64,000 bases of DNA from Rhodospirillaceae bacterium (GCA_002709955.1 PAQY01000007.1:186001-250000), one strand, 5' to 3'. Positions 8,804-17,977 are shown, numbered from the stretch's first letter. Numbers and translations: made by a program. The notes: generated by a model not told the origin, from the letters alone.

Positions 8804-9448
8804 TCACCGTTGCGTGATCGCCAGATTGACACCCAGACCAATCAGAATGGACCCCCCGGCCCATCGGGCGATACGCATCGTGTGACGCCCCTTACGCAGG
8901 CCTGCCATCACCGCATTGGTCAGAAACACAGCAGCCACATCCGCAAAGGTGACAGCCAGGTTTACAATGATCCCAAGGATCAGCATCTGAAGCCAGATCG
9001 GGAAGCTGGCGGTGGGGTCCGCAAATTGCGGCAGGAAGGCAACAAAGAACATGGCCGTCTTGGGGTTCAGCATCTCCACCGACATGCTTTGTATGAAGGC
9101 AGAGCGTCCCTGTTTCCGAACTTTCCCGTTCAGTGCCCCCGGTTCAGCCTCTTCCGTGGCCAGCCTGGTGCGGATAATCGATATCCCCATATAAACCAGA
9201 TACAGCGCGCCTATGATCTTCAACGCGGTGTAGAGTGTCGGCACCACGGCCAGCAGGGCCGATAGACCCAATGCCGCGGCGGCAACATGGAACAGCCCGC
9301 CGATTTGCAGGCCCAAAGCGGCCATAAATCCCCCGCGCCGACCATGCGCAAGGGTCTGCGCCGCCGTGTACAGCAGTGCTGGTCCGGGAATAAGCGCAAA
9401 AACCACAGTGGCGGCCAGGAAAGGCAACAACAAATCCCAATTTGACAT
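8804..9448 (-). CDS. LysE/RhtB-family amino-acid exporter
   Basis: An inner-membrane exporter of 214 residues, the normal length for the LysE/RhtB superfamily. It starts with the family N-terminus WDLLLPFLAATVVFALIPGP, containing the conserved P-GP turn, followed by about six hydrophobic segments. NPKTAMFFVAFLPQFAD is the second signature. The substrate, probably an amino acid or homoserine lactone-like compound, cannot be read from sequence. The gene is monocistronic and followed by a terminator at 8619-8659. Confidence 0.92.
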   Translation of the reverse strand: MSNWDLLLPFLAATVVFALIPGPALLYTAAQTLAHGRRGGFMAALGLQIGGLFHVAAAALGLSALLAVVPTLYTALKIIGALYLVYMGISIIRTRLATEEAEPGALNGKVRKQGRSAFIQSMSVEMLNPKTAMFFVAFLPQFADPTASFPIWLQMLILGIIVNLAVTFADVAAVFLTNAVMAGLRKGRHTMRIARWAGGSILIGLGVNLAITQR

Positions 9449-9566
9449 AGCAGGACCCTATCGATGTTTCTGTCGCATCCTGAGCAGGCATTGCGCCCAG
9501 CGCAAGAGCAATATTGATGGCAATCACGGGGAGAATTTGGTCCCCAAGCGAGGCTTTGATTTCCCG

Positions 9567-10733
9567 CTAGGCCCCCCGCGCCATAGGCAGGCGACGGCGG
9601 GCGATGGCGGTGTGGAATGCGACCCCGGCGTTCAGGCTGGCATCGTTGAAGTCATAGTTTGGGTTGTGCAGCGGCAGGGAGTCCTCCCCATTGCCCAGAA
9701 AGGCAAAGCATCCCGGAACATGGTTCAGGAATTGGGCAAAGTCTTCTGATGCTGTGATGGGTTCGTCGGACACCATGACGGCATCGGACCCTAGCACATC
9801 TCTGGCCGCATTCAGGGCTTCCTGGGTCAGGGCCTCGTCATTCAATAGGGAGATGAATTCCCGGGCATAGTTGACCTCGACACTGACATTATAGGAAAGT
9901 GCCGTCCCCTCGGCGATCAGGCGCATCTGTTTTTCAATCTGTGCGCTGACGGCTGGATCAAAGCTGCGGGCATCGCCCCGGATTTGTGCATGACCGGGCA
10001 GGACATTGCGGGTGCCGTCGGTGATCAGTTCCGTCACAGACACGACCGCGACCGCGGTTGGATCAATCCGTCTAGACACGATGGTTTGCAGATTGGTGAC
10101 CAGCGCACAGGCGGCGACCAGTGTTTCACTGCCAGAATGCGGTCTGGACGCATGACCGCCAATACCCTGTAAGGTGATTTCAAAAACATCTTCCGCAGAC
10201 ATGATCGCGCCCGGCTTCGTCACAAATTGGCCAACCGGATAGCCTGGCATATTATGCAGGCCGTAAATTTCTTCGAACGGGAAGCGATCCAATAGGCCAT
10301 CGTTGATCATTGCTATCGCGCCTTGGCCCCATTCTTCCGCTGGCTGGAAGATAAACCGGATCGTGCCATCAAACCCTTCCTGCTGGGTCAGGGTCTTGGC
10401 CGCGCCCAACAGCATGATGGTGTGCCCATCATGACCGCAGGCATGCATATAGCCGTCATGGGTCGACTTGTAGGGCAGGCTGCCCTGTTCGGTGATATGC
10501 AGCGCATCCATATCTGCCCGCAAGGCGATGGCGCGATTGCTGGTCCCCCGTTTCAGGGTGGCGACAACGCCTGTCCCGCCGATCCCTTCGGCGACATCAT
10601 CCAACCCGAATTCGCGCAGTTTTGCGGCGACAAAGGCGGCGGTGCGCTTCTCACTGAAGCCAAATTCAGGATGCGCATGCAGGTCGTGACGCCATTGCAC
10701 CATGTCGGCGTGAAGGGTGGCTGGATCGGACAT
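9567..10733 (-). CDS. M20-family amidohydrolase (hippurate hydrolase-like)
   Basis: A 388-residue cytoplasmic metallo-amidohydrolase of the HipO/IAA-amino acid hydrolase group, expected to cleave N-acyl amino acids. The opening WRHDLHAHPEFGF is typical. Metal ligands are visible in HACGHDGHT, FQPAEEWGQGA and GLHNMPG, with a C-terminal ENYDF-like region (NPNYDFNDA). The dimerisation domain sits in the middle. The start at 10733 has GAGAG upstream. The gene lies 118 bp upstream of the LysE-type exporter on the same strand. A transporter next to an acyl-amino-acid hydrolase could mean release and export of an amino acid, but this is inference. Confidence 0.9.
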   Translation of the reverse strand: MSDPATLHADMVQWRHDLHAHPEFGFSEKRTAAFVAAKLREFGLDDVAEGIGGTGVVATLKRGTSNRAIALRADMDALHITEQGSLPYKSTHDGYMHACGHDGHTIMLLGAAKTLTQQEGFDGTIRFIFQPAEEWGQGAIAMINDGLLDRFPFEEIYGLHNMPGYPVGQFVTKPGAIMSAEDVFEITLQGIGGHASRPHSGSETLVAACALVTNLQTIVSRRIDPTAVAVVSVTELITDGTRNVLPGHAQIRGDARSFDPAVSAQIEKQMRLIAEGTALSYNVSVEVNYAREFISLLNDEALTQEALNAARDVLGSDAVMVSDEPITASEDFAQFLNHVPGCFAFLGNGEDSLPLHNPNYDFNDASLNAGVAFHTAIARRRLPMARGA

Positions 10734-10970
10734 CGTCGTCTCTCTGTGAAAAAGGACAGGTCTGTTTTCTCACTCTAGCGCCGGATTATGCCGGTTACAA
10801 AGTGATCTTGCCGCGTCTATCCACCGGGCGGGATTAAGATCACGCGTGCTTGCGACGTGCAGGGTCATGCTGCTCTGCGTTTCTAACTATTAATTTTAAA
10901 TTATTCTATGATACCCTTTACGCGCGGCGTTGGGGCATGCAGGCCATTGGGCAAGGCGTTTGGGGATAGG

Positions 10971-12815
10971 ATGACAGAAAACAGAATCTGGCGGGTCATT
11001 CAGAAATCTCAGAAGATTGAGCTGTTCACATTTAGGTTGGTGTTTATCTGGGCTGTGGGTCTGTGGCTGATCCATGCGTCGCCGTTTCACCTGTCAGATA
11101 TGCTGGATGCAGAAACGCAGGAAATAATCGTTTCAATCGCTGCGCCATTTTTCCCGCCAGAGGGGCGGCTGGACGACGATGAATCTGCCGTTGTGGTGGA
11201 AATAACCGATGAAACCCTATATGCCCTTCGGGTCAATCAATGCCTGGAAGCCTGCACGCGCGTCTGTGAAATTCAATCGTCAGAGTCAGAGGCCGTGTGC
11301 CGCCCACAATGCGCCGCCCGTGGCAAGCAATTGGCGCGTCAGGCCTGTACCGGGGACCTACAGCTATTATCAAACGATACGGGATCATTTTCACAAAACG
11401 ACCAAATGATCCGCTTCCCGGTCGATAATCCGTCCGATGTGTGGCCCATTGCCTACAGCCTTCATGATTACCTGATTGCCAAGCTGGTGGAACTGGAACC
11501 CGCCGCCATCATGGTGGACATAACCTATGGAACACCCCGACGGTGGGACCACAGTCTTGAGTCCTTTGGTCAGAAGGTACACAAGGCGCAGGCCATCCAA
11601 ATGGCCGACTTTGGCAAGACTACCCCGATTTACTTCGCAACGGGGGGTGACGTTCAAGCCGGGCAGGAAACGGCGCTGGATCGCATGCGGCTGGGTCCAG
11701 ACGGCTACACGCCAGACTATATTCGTCAGTCGATCACGCGATGGGAACCGAATGAACGATGGTATCCCATGCTGGTGGGCCCTGATCGTGCGCAGCTATC
11801 GCCAGCGGCACAGATTTATCGCGATTTATGTATGCGCGAACCTGAAGATACCGCGTCGCCTATAAAGGCATGCGGCAGGGTCACCGATGCAACACTCCAT
11901 CAGGACGCGCTGAATCCAGATGATTTGCAGAAAAGCATGTTGATCCGCTGGCCGTATGGCTATGCCCCCCTGCAAAAATTTGCGCAAAGTACGGATCATT
12001 GCCAGACCCAGGCATCGGAAGACAAATTAGTGTGGGGGGTTAACTATCAGAAGATCGCGCAATCGATCAGTATTGCCGGTGGGATGCTGTATCATTCCTT
12101 ATTCGGGGACGCTGAGGATCCTGCAATCCAGGAATGTCGGCCCATCCCCACAATCCGCGCGGAGCGGCTGCTGCCATCCGCCTCAAGAGGAATTGGGGAG
12201 ATATTTGAAATGGTGGAAGGCCGTGTGGTCTTTCTGGGGGCCTATATCAAAGACTATCCCGATATCGTCGATACGACGCTGTATAACAAGCTGCCAGGTG
12301 TTGCACTGCATGCGGTCGCCTACCGGAACCTGTCAGCCTATGGCACCGATTACTTTAAGAGCCGTGATACGCTGACGCGGGTGCTGGAAGGGCTGTTATG
12401 GTTTTTTATCGCCCTGTTTGCGACGGTCCGGATCGGTGTCTATGAAGCCTTTGATCGGGGGGAGGTATCTCATGAAGTCCATAAGAAAACGCGATCCTGG
12501 CTGAATTATGCAATAGGCTTCGTCGCCGGGATGGGGTTAGTTTGCGCCATAACCTTATGGCTGGGCAAAACAGCGCCTGTTGATTTCCTGTCGTTGGCGG
12601 CGTTGAGCGGGATTTTACCATTGGCCGAAAGTTTCCTTCTGGCGCGGCCGGTCATGTGGCTTTTTGGGGTCCTATTTTCTGTGGTCGCTACCCTGATGAT
12701 CGGCACACGGTATATCGCGCATGGCTGGTTCCGATTAAAGATCCTGTTCAGACGATACTTTCCCAGCAATATGAGAAAGGACCGGCGCAAACGGCCGGAT
12801 AGCGCGCATCGCTAA
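10971..12815 (+). CDS. CHASE2-domain membrane protein without an output domain
   Basis: CHASE2 is an extracytoplasmic sensor domain normally fused to a cyclase, kinase or GGDEF output. This 614-residue protein has one N-terminal TM helix (about residues 20-37) and a long periplasmic CHASE2 region. Typical strands are visible: SAVVVEITDETL, AIMVDITYGTP and GRVVFLGAYIKDYPDIVDT, then LPGVALHAVAYRNL. About four hydrophobic segments follow and then a short basic tail. No catalytic domain follows. An unusual Cys-rich insertion lies near residues 80-112 (CLEACTRVC, CRPQCAARG, QAC). The start at 10971 is chosen over 10908 because GGGGATAGG precedes it. It heads a cassette with the two genes downstream. 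Domain identity is firm; ligand and role are unknown. Confidence 0.88.
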   Translation: MTENRIWRVIQKSQKIELFTFRLVFIWAVGLWLIHASPFHLSDMLDAETQEIIVSIAAPFFPPEGRLDDDESAVVVEITDETLYALRVNQCLEACTRVCEIQSSESEAVCRPQCAARGKQLARQACTGDLQLLSNDTGSFSQNDQMIRFPVDNPSDVWPIAYSLHDYLIAKLVELEPAAIMVDITYGTPRRWDHSLESFGQKVHKAQAIQMADFGKTTPIYFATGGDVQAGQETALDRMRLGPDGYTPDYIRQSITRWEPNERWYPMLVGPDRAQLSPAAQIYRDLCMREPEDTASPIKACGRVTDATLHQDALNPDDLQKSMLIRWPYGYAPLQKFAQSTDHCQTQASEDKLVWGVNYQKIAQSISIAGGMLYHSLFGDAEDPAIQECRPIPTIRAERLLPSASRGIGEIFEMVEGRVVFLGAYIKDYPDIVDTTLYNKLPGVALHAVAYRNLSAYGTDYFKSRDTLTRVLEGLLWFFIALFATVRIGVYEAFDRGEVSHEVHKKTRSWLNYAIGFVAGMGLVCAITLWLGKTAPVDFLSLAALSGILPLAESFLLARPVMWLFGVLFSVVATLMIGTRYIAHGWFRLKILFRRYFPSNMRKDRRKRPDSAHR

Positions 12816-12900
12816 TATTTAACCCAAACACGGTTGCGTTTCAAAAAGGTTAACTCTACTCTCTTCTCATCGGATGGTTGCACCGTTTGGAGGGAAAACG

Positions 12901-13353
12901 ATGACACTGGATACCGTAATAGCCCAAATTGTAACTGTTTTTGGCAGGATGGCGCACTGGCGCTTGCCCATCGGTTTTCAATCGGGGGCACTGGTCGCTG
13001 TGTTTGTCGCCCTGATGCTGTTTCAGGGGAACTCTTTTCAGGGTCGCCCGGCCCTTGCCCAGGAACAGGTAAGCGTCATTACAATCAAGGAGTTCAGACG
13101 CGATACGCTGCCCGCATTGAAAGAGGGGGCGGCGAAAGCTGAAAAGGTATCCAAAGAGATATTTGATCTGCCTTTCACGTTTTCAGAGCAAGATCAGAAA
13201 GATGGACTTTATCCCGTCTTGGGCAAAGACGGTGGCCTGTATTATGTGAAGCCTCGCTATGCGGTGCTGGAACGTAAAGTGTGCGACCTTGCGGCGGTCG
13301 AAGTATCGAAGTTGAGAAATTACTCAACATCCGGGGCGAAACCGTCCTGTTGA
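12901..13353 (+). CDS. Small exported protein in the CHASE2/M48 cassette
   Basis: An unrecognised protein of 150 residues. The start at 12901 is supported by GGAGGG six bases upstream; the longer frame at 12874 lacks this. A hydrophobic segment at about residues 33-46 (SGALVAVFVALMLFQG) is followed by RPALAQEQ, which looks like a late signal-peptidase site (ALA-Q), preceded by an unusually long N-terminal leader. The mature part is about 95 residues and charged. It has a helical first half (EFRRDTLPALKEGAAKAEK), a YPVLGKDGGLYYVKPRYAV stretch, and two cysteines near the C-terminus, one being the last residue. The cysteines could pair with each other or with the Cys-rich loop of the upstream CHASE2 protein. 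No known family is seen. Confidence 0.75.
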   Translation: MTLDTVIAQIVTVFGRMAHWRLPIGFQSGALVAVFVALMLFQGNSFQGRPALAQEQVSVITIKEFRRDTLPALKEGAAKAEKVSKEIFDLPFTFSEQDQKDGLYPVLGKDGGLYYVKPRYAVLERKVCDLAAVEVSKLRNYSTSGAKPSC

Positions 13354-13429
13354 CGATTGTGCCGCGACCGGGGGCCGGTGTCTGAGGGGTAGAGCAGAGT
13401 CTGGGGAAATTAAAGATCGTGGGGAGGCG

Positions 13430-15121
13430 ATGATGCGGCGCACCATTCAACATTTGGCAATTACTTCGATACTGGCTGGGTTTCTGGCTGCCTGTAACAC
13501 GACCAATGGTTCTGGTGAGGGCTCCATGTCTTCCGCGATGCAGGGCGTCACGGACAGCGTGGCGGGGTTGTTTGGGGACACGGCGGATCCAGAAATTCAT
13601 CCTATGGTCCTGGTGCAGTCCCGACAAAGCGATATCGACGTAGACGAGGTTGAAAATGTAGAGGCCATGTTGGATGTGTCGGCCCCCTGTGATGCTGCCA
13701 AGACGTCCCTGCGAAATGACTTCTCGCTGGGACAGAAAGAGCTTCGCGAAACCGAATATGGCATTTGGCCAGTTCAAAAGGCGACGGATTATGCCAATCA
13801 GATTCTGGATCGCATTGTCGCCTGCTCTCCGTTTGATCCGGTTCCCGCCTCCGTTGTGATCGTGCCAAAGGCCGGGCGGGATGCCAGGGTCTATCGGGAC
13901 GGTCTGATTGAAATATCGGTGGAAAGTTTTGACGGGTCACCACAGGCCGTCGATATCCTGGCATTCACAATTGCTCATGAATACAGCCATATCCTGTTGA
14001 AACATTATGAACGGGGCCAGGCGACGGAAAAGCGGAACCGGATTTTCCGCACCGCCCTGGAAGCAGCCTTCCTTGCCGATGATGTCTTGAACAATAATGG
14101 TGCGGATGCACAGGCGGCCTCTAAATTGAAAACGCCGATGATGGTCAACCGCACGATGGATGTCTTGTTTGAATATTCGTGGGGTCGGCAGGATGAACAC
14201 GAAGCTGATATGGTCGGTCTTCATCTGGCCACCCGTGCGGGATTTGAAGGCTATGCCGGGGCAAGTGGATTTCTGGACAAGCTAAAAGACCAGCCGACGA
14301 TTGAAAGCCGTGTTCTGGCACTTGCGCAGGATAAGGAACGCATTGTCGGTGATCTGGTTAAAGGCGGCGTCAGCGGTGGCAAGGACGGGATCATGGATGC
14401 CTTGAAAGGCGTTGGTGGTGATATGGCGCAAAGCCTGTCGAAAAGCCTTGAGGAATCACATCCCAGTCCAGATGCGCGAAAAGACATGTTATTGGATCAT
14501 TCGGAATTCGTCGACTATGACGATTTTGAAATGGCGCGACTAGATATGGGCTTGGATCAGCAATTTCCATTGCCCGATTATGATAAGATCACGGCAGACC
14601 GGGAATTACAGGCTGCTTTGAAGGCATTTGCGGCGGCGGAAGACGTTCACGAAGCGCTGGGATCCGTTGGATCATTAAGCGAGTTAAGCGAGGGTACTTC
14701 GGTCGACACCTTGCTTGCAAAGGCAAAGGTCGGTGTGTCTGGTGCCCCCTGGTTGGAAAACAATGCCTTTGGTCGTATCGCCTTTTCGTCGCTGCGGCAA
14801 ATGCAGGGGAAGAACGATCTGGCGATAATTGGCTTTGAACGCTATGCCCTGAAACAGGATGGTGCCCCTTTGCGAGTCTATGAAGGCCTGATGGACCGTC
14901 AGATCCAGGCGAAAAATGTTAAGGCGGCGACCGAGACCTTTGCTGCGGCAGAAGCAGAGTTTGGGTCCGATAATGACATTCTTTATCCGATGCGAATAAA
15001 GCTGGCCCATGCCAAGGGGGAGGATACCGGAGGATTGCTTGCAGGGTGCAGGCTGGCTGCGGACCCCCGCATTGCGCGCATGTGCCGGTTCTGGCAACAA
15101 GGCGGCATTCCGCAATCCTGA
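13430..15121 (+). CDS. M48-family metalloprotease lipoprotein with helical repeat C-terminus
   Basis: A predicted zinc protease of 563 residues anchored to an envelope membrane. The lipobox FLAAC puts the acylated Cys at residue 22. The M48 catalytic motif HEYSH occupies residues 183-187 (His183, Glu184, His187), and the third ligand is Glu256 in EHEAD. A conserved start to the domain is seen at YGIWPVQKATDYANQI. Residues from about 380 onward are Ala-rich amphipathic helices resembling TPRs, as in BepA/YfgC, which mixes M48 and TPR for outer-membrane protein quality control. GGGGAGG precedes the start; ATG codons at 13430 and 13433 are both possible. It is co-directional with the CHASE2 and small-protein genes, 76 bp after the latter. 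Confidence 0.9.
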   Translation: MMRRTIQHLAITSILAGFLAACNTTNGSGEGSMSSAMQGVTDSVAGLFGDTADPEIHPMVLVQSRQSDIDVDEVENVEAMLDVSAPCDAAKTSLRNDFSLGQKELRETEYGIWPVQKATDYANQILDRIVACSPFDPVPASVVIVPKAGRDARVYRDGLIEISVESFDGSPQAVDILAFTIAHEYSHILLKHYERGQATEKRNRIFRTALEAAFLADDVLNNNGADAQAASKLKTPMMVNRTMDVLFEYSWGRQDEHEADMVGLHLATRAGFEGYAGASGFLDKLKDQPTIESRVLALAQDKERIVGDLVKGGVSGGKDGIMDALKGVGGDMAQSLSKSLEESHPSPDARKDMLLDHSEFVDYDDFEMARLDMGLDQQFPLPDYDKITADRELQAALKAFAAAEDVHEALGSVGSLSELSEGTSVDTLLAKAKVGVSGAPWLENNAFGRIAFSSLRQMQGKNDLAIIGFERYALKQDGAPLRVYEGLMDRQIQAKNVKAATETFAAAEAEFGSDNDILYPMRIKLAHAKGEDTGGLLAGCRLAADPRIARMCRFWQQGGIPQS

Positions 15122-15199
15122 CGCTATTGGCGCAGATCTGATCAATCGGAACAGTCTTTGTTGATCCCGCGACTATTGTCTAAGGGCGGGTTACAGCAG

Positions 15200-16504
15200 T
15201 TATCGTGCAGGCAGTTTGCCATTCAGGGCCAACGGTATTGGCCCGCCCGTTATCCAGTCCAGCAATTCCACCGTATGCGTGATGGGGATATCCGTACCGC
15301 TGGCGATCTGCTGAATACAGCCGATATTGCCCGCCGCGATCAGGTCCGGTTTGGTCTTCTCTATATTCTTGACCTTGCGAGCTTTCAACGTATCGGCCAT
15401 TTCCGGCTGTAACAGATTATAGGTGCCTGCAGAGCCACAGCATAGGTGACCTTCCGCCGGGCTGACGACCTTGAAGCCTGCCTGGGTCAGCAGGTCCTTG
15501 GGCAGGGCGGTGATCTTCTGGCCGTGCTGCATGGAACAGGCGGAGTGATAGGCGACCTTTAAATCGGTTTGGCGCGTTGCGGGCATCAGGGTCAGCATCG
15601 TTAGATATTCCGTGATGTCCTTTGTCAGGGCAGAGACACGCGCCGCATCTTCCCGGATTGCGGGATCGGTGCGGAACATGAAGCCATAATCCTTCACCGT
15701 CGTACCACAGCCAGACGCATTGATGACGATGGCATCCAGCCCCTCGCCGTCCATCTCCCGCATCCAGGCCTTGATATTTGCGGCGGCCTGCTGGTGGCTG
15801 GTGTCGGTATCACCCATATGATGCACCAGCGCGCCACAGCAGCCAGCCCCCTGGGCGACCACCACCTCAATGCCATGGCGGGTCAGCAGCCGGATTGTCG
15901 CCTCATTGATTTGGGGCTGCAAAACCTGTTGCGCACAGCCGGTCAGCATCGCCACGCGGCCTTTGCGCGGCCCTTCCGCCGGGATCACCTGCGGTACATC
16001 CCAGGGCGATGGTTTGGGGATAGTGGCCGGTGCCATGCGGAACATCGCACCGATCGGGCCCGGCAACCCTTTCAATAGGGGCTTGCCCAGCCAGGCCCCG
16101 ATCAGGGCCAGCCGAAACACGCGGGGGCGCGGCAGAACGAAACTGAGGATGCGCCGCAGCCATTTATCCTGAAACGGTCGGTCATAGGTTTCATGAATCT
16201 TCGCCCGGGCAATATCGACCAGATGCATATAATGCACCCCCGACGGGCAGGTCGTCATGCAGCTCAGACAGCTCAAACAGCGATCAATATGCTTCACCAG
16301 AGAGGAAGAGGCAGGCTTGTCCCCTTCCAGCATATCCTTGATCTGATAAATCCGCCCGCGCGGGCTGTCCAACTCGTCCCCCAGCGTCACATAGGTCGGA
16401 CAGGTGGCGGTACAGAACCCGCAATGCACACATTTCCGCAAAATATCATTCGCCGCCGCGACGTCTGGATCTTCAAGCTGAGCAATTGAGAATGTTGTTT
16501 GCAT
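15200..16504 (-). CDS. glcF: Glycolate oxidase iron-sulfur subunit GlcF
   Basis: GlcF transfers electrons from the GlcD/GlcE flavin subunits to the respiratory chain during oxidation of glycolate to glyoxylate. The 434 residues contain two 4Fe-4S ferredoxin motifs, CVHCGFCTATCP near residue 25 and CLSCLSCMTTCP near residue 75. Two C-terminal CCG-type Cys-rich domains follow (GAGCCGALVHHMG and HLCCGSAGTYN). It is the last gene of the minus-strand glc operon, 9 bp after glcE, and converges on the M48 gene. Confidence 0.96.
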   Translation of the reverse strand: MQTTFSIAQLEDPDVAAANDILRKCVHCGFCTATCPTYVTLGDELDSPRGRIYQIKDMLEGDKPASSSLVKHIDRCLSCLSCMTTCPSGVHYMHLVDIARAKIHETYDRPFQDKWLRRILSFVLPRPRVFRLALIGAWLGKPLLKGLPGPIGAMFRMAPATIPKPSPWDVPQVIPAEGPRKGRVAMLTGCAQQVLQPQINEATIRLLTRHGIEVVVAQGAGCCGALVHHMGDTDTSHQQAAANIKAWMREMDGEGLDAIVINASGCGTTVKDYGFMFRTDPAIREDAARVSALTKDITEYLTMLTLMPATRQTDLKVAYHSACSMQHGQKITALPKDLLTQAGFKVVSPAEGHLCCGSAGTYNLLQPEMADTLKARKVKNIEKTKPDLIAAGNIGCIQQIASGTDIPITHTVELLDWITGGPIPLALNGKLPAR

Positions 16505-16513
16505 GGATCTTTC

Positions 16514-17734
16514 TTACAGCCCTTCTGTCATGCGGCCGGGGTTTAGGACGCGGTTGGGGTCGAAGCTGTCTTTCAGGCGTTGGGACAGAGCGGCAAGGGG
16601 GCCGGGTTGGGGCTGGAAGACGGGGATGGCGTTGCGCAGGGAGGCAGGACCGCGGATCAGGGTGGCATGCCCGCCACCCGCCTGTGCAATGGCGTCGCGA
16701 ATGGGTTCATACGCACCTTGTTTCGGGGATTGCGTGGCCAGCCAGATCACGCCGCCAGCAGCGTCTAGATAGGCCTCCACCTCTTTCAAATGGGACAGGG
16801 CCGATAGGATGCCGGGTGCGGCGGTTGGGGCGACGGACAGTTTCCAGACCACGCGGTCATCGCCACAGAAGGGGGTGACATTGCGCACGTCCCGCCAGAA
16901 TGTTTTGGAATTGTGGCTGTGCAGTTCCTCCGTTTCGCCAAACGGGGCCAACAAGGCGCGCAGCTTTTGACAGCGATAGTCGACGGAGGGGCCGAAACCT
17001 TCGATCCTGAGGGCGGCGATGTCACATCCCGCCTGCCCAACATAGTCAATTTGGGACCGTGCGGCGATGATGGCGGGCAGCCAGGCTGCGCCGGACACTT
17101 CAAAGGGGCCGTTCAATCCAGCTGCCAGCGCCTTCACCCCCTGAGCCGCATCGACATTGCGGACCAGAATGGTGCGCGCCTTCTGTCCCACCGGCAGGAC
17201 CTTGACGGTCAGTCGGGTCATCGCGGCCAGTGTGCCATAGGAGCCACAGAGCAGCTTGCTCAAGTCATAGCCAGTGACATTCTTCATCCCCCGCCCGCCG
17301 GATTTAACCGCCATGCCGCGACCGGAAACCGCGTCAAAGCCCAGAAAGTGATCCCGCGCCGCGCCATCCTTGATGCGGCGCGGCCCTGCCAGATTACAGG
17401 CAATAACGCCCCCGATGGTTCCAGAAGAGTCCGCCTTCAACAGGGCGGAAAGGTCCGGCGGTTCAAAGGCCAATTGTTGATTGTTGTCGGCCAGCAAGGC
17501 TTCAATCTCGGCCAAAGGTGTGGCGGGGCCTGCCCCTAATACCAGTTCTTCTGGCTCATACAGATGCACACCAGAAAAGGCGGAAAGATCCAGCGTATGG
17601 GCGGCCTGAACCGGACGGCCCAAGCCCCGTTTGGTGCCACTGCCAATGACTTCCAGGGGCAGCTGTTCAGAATTCGCCCAGCCAATCACATCGATCAGCT
17701 GCGCTTCCGTTTCAGGGCGGAAGGTTTCGGTCAT
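16514..17734 (-). CDS. glcE: Glycolate oxidase FAD-binding subunit GlcE
   Basis: GlcE is the second flavoprotein subunit of glycolate oxidase, smaller than GlcD. The 406 residues show an FAD_binding_4 fold with LEVIGSGTKRGLGRP, then FEPPDLSALLKADSSGTIGGV and the KSGGRGMKNVTGYDLSKL stretch. The C-terminus ends DPNRVLNPGRM, typical of the family. It lies 9 bp before glcF but 380 bp after glcD, a gap filled by dispersed repeats at 17779-18078. This is unusual for genes whose products form one complex. Confidence 0.95.
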   Translation of the reverse strand: MTETFRPETEAQLIDVIGWANSEQLPLEVIGSGTKRGLGRPVQAAHTLDLSAFSGVHLYEPEELVLGAGPATPLAEIEALLADNNQQLAFEPPDLSALLKADSSGTIGGVIACNLAGPRRIKDGAARDHFLGFDAVSGRGMAVKSGGRGMKNVTGYDLSKLLCGSYGTLAAMTRLTVKVLPVGQKARTILVRNVDAAQGVKALAAGLNGPFEVSGAAWLPAIIAARSQIDYVGQAGCDIAALRIEGFGPSVDYRCQKLRALLAPFGETEELHSHNSKTFWRDVRNVTPFCGDDRVVWKLSVAPTAAPGILSALSHLKEVEAYLDAAGGVIWLATQSPKQGAYEPIRDAIAQAGGGHATLIRGPASLRNAIPVFQPQPGPLAALSQRLKDSFDPNRVLNPGRMTEGL

Positions 17735-17778
17735 GGGCGGAGTCCTGAAGCTGTGATTGGGATTTGTGGTTGTCCTCC

Positions 17779-17869
17779 GTCATTCCCGCGAAAGCGGGAA
17801 TCCAGGGCGGATTGGCACGGTTGTGCGTGTGGCCCTGGACCCCGGATCAGGTCCGGGGTGACGGTGTTT
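17779..17869. repeat. Dispersed palindromic repeat, copy 1
   Basis: A 91-bp unit that begins GTCATTCCCGCGAAAGCGGG, a hairpin with arms TTCCCGC/GCGGGAA. It ends in CCCCGGATCAGGTCCGGGG (arms CCCCGGA/TCCGGGG) followed by TGACGGTGTTT. This looks like the widespread alphaproteobacterial intergenic repeat that starts GTCATTCCCG and ends in a proteobacterial 'GACCCCGGATC' hairpin. Copy 2 starts 108 bp later and is nearly identical. Confidence 0.85.
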
Positions 17870-17886
17870 TGGGGGGTATCGATGTC

Positions 17887-17977
17887 GTTATTCCCGCGCA
17901 GGAGGGAATCCAGGGCGGACTGGCACGGTTGTGCGTGTGGCCCTGGACCCCGGATCAAGTCCGGGGTGACGGTGTTT
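17887..17977. repeat. Dispersed palindromic repeat, copy 2
   Basis: The same 91-bp unit as copy 1 with a handful of substitutions. The first hairpin reads ATTCCCGCGCAGGAGGGAAT and is weakened, whereas the second (CCCCGGATCAAGTCCGGGG) keeps its arms. High identity to copy 1 over the central stretch CAGGGCGGACTGGCACGGT points to recent local duplication. Confidence 0.85.
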
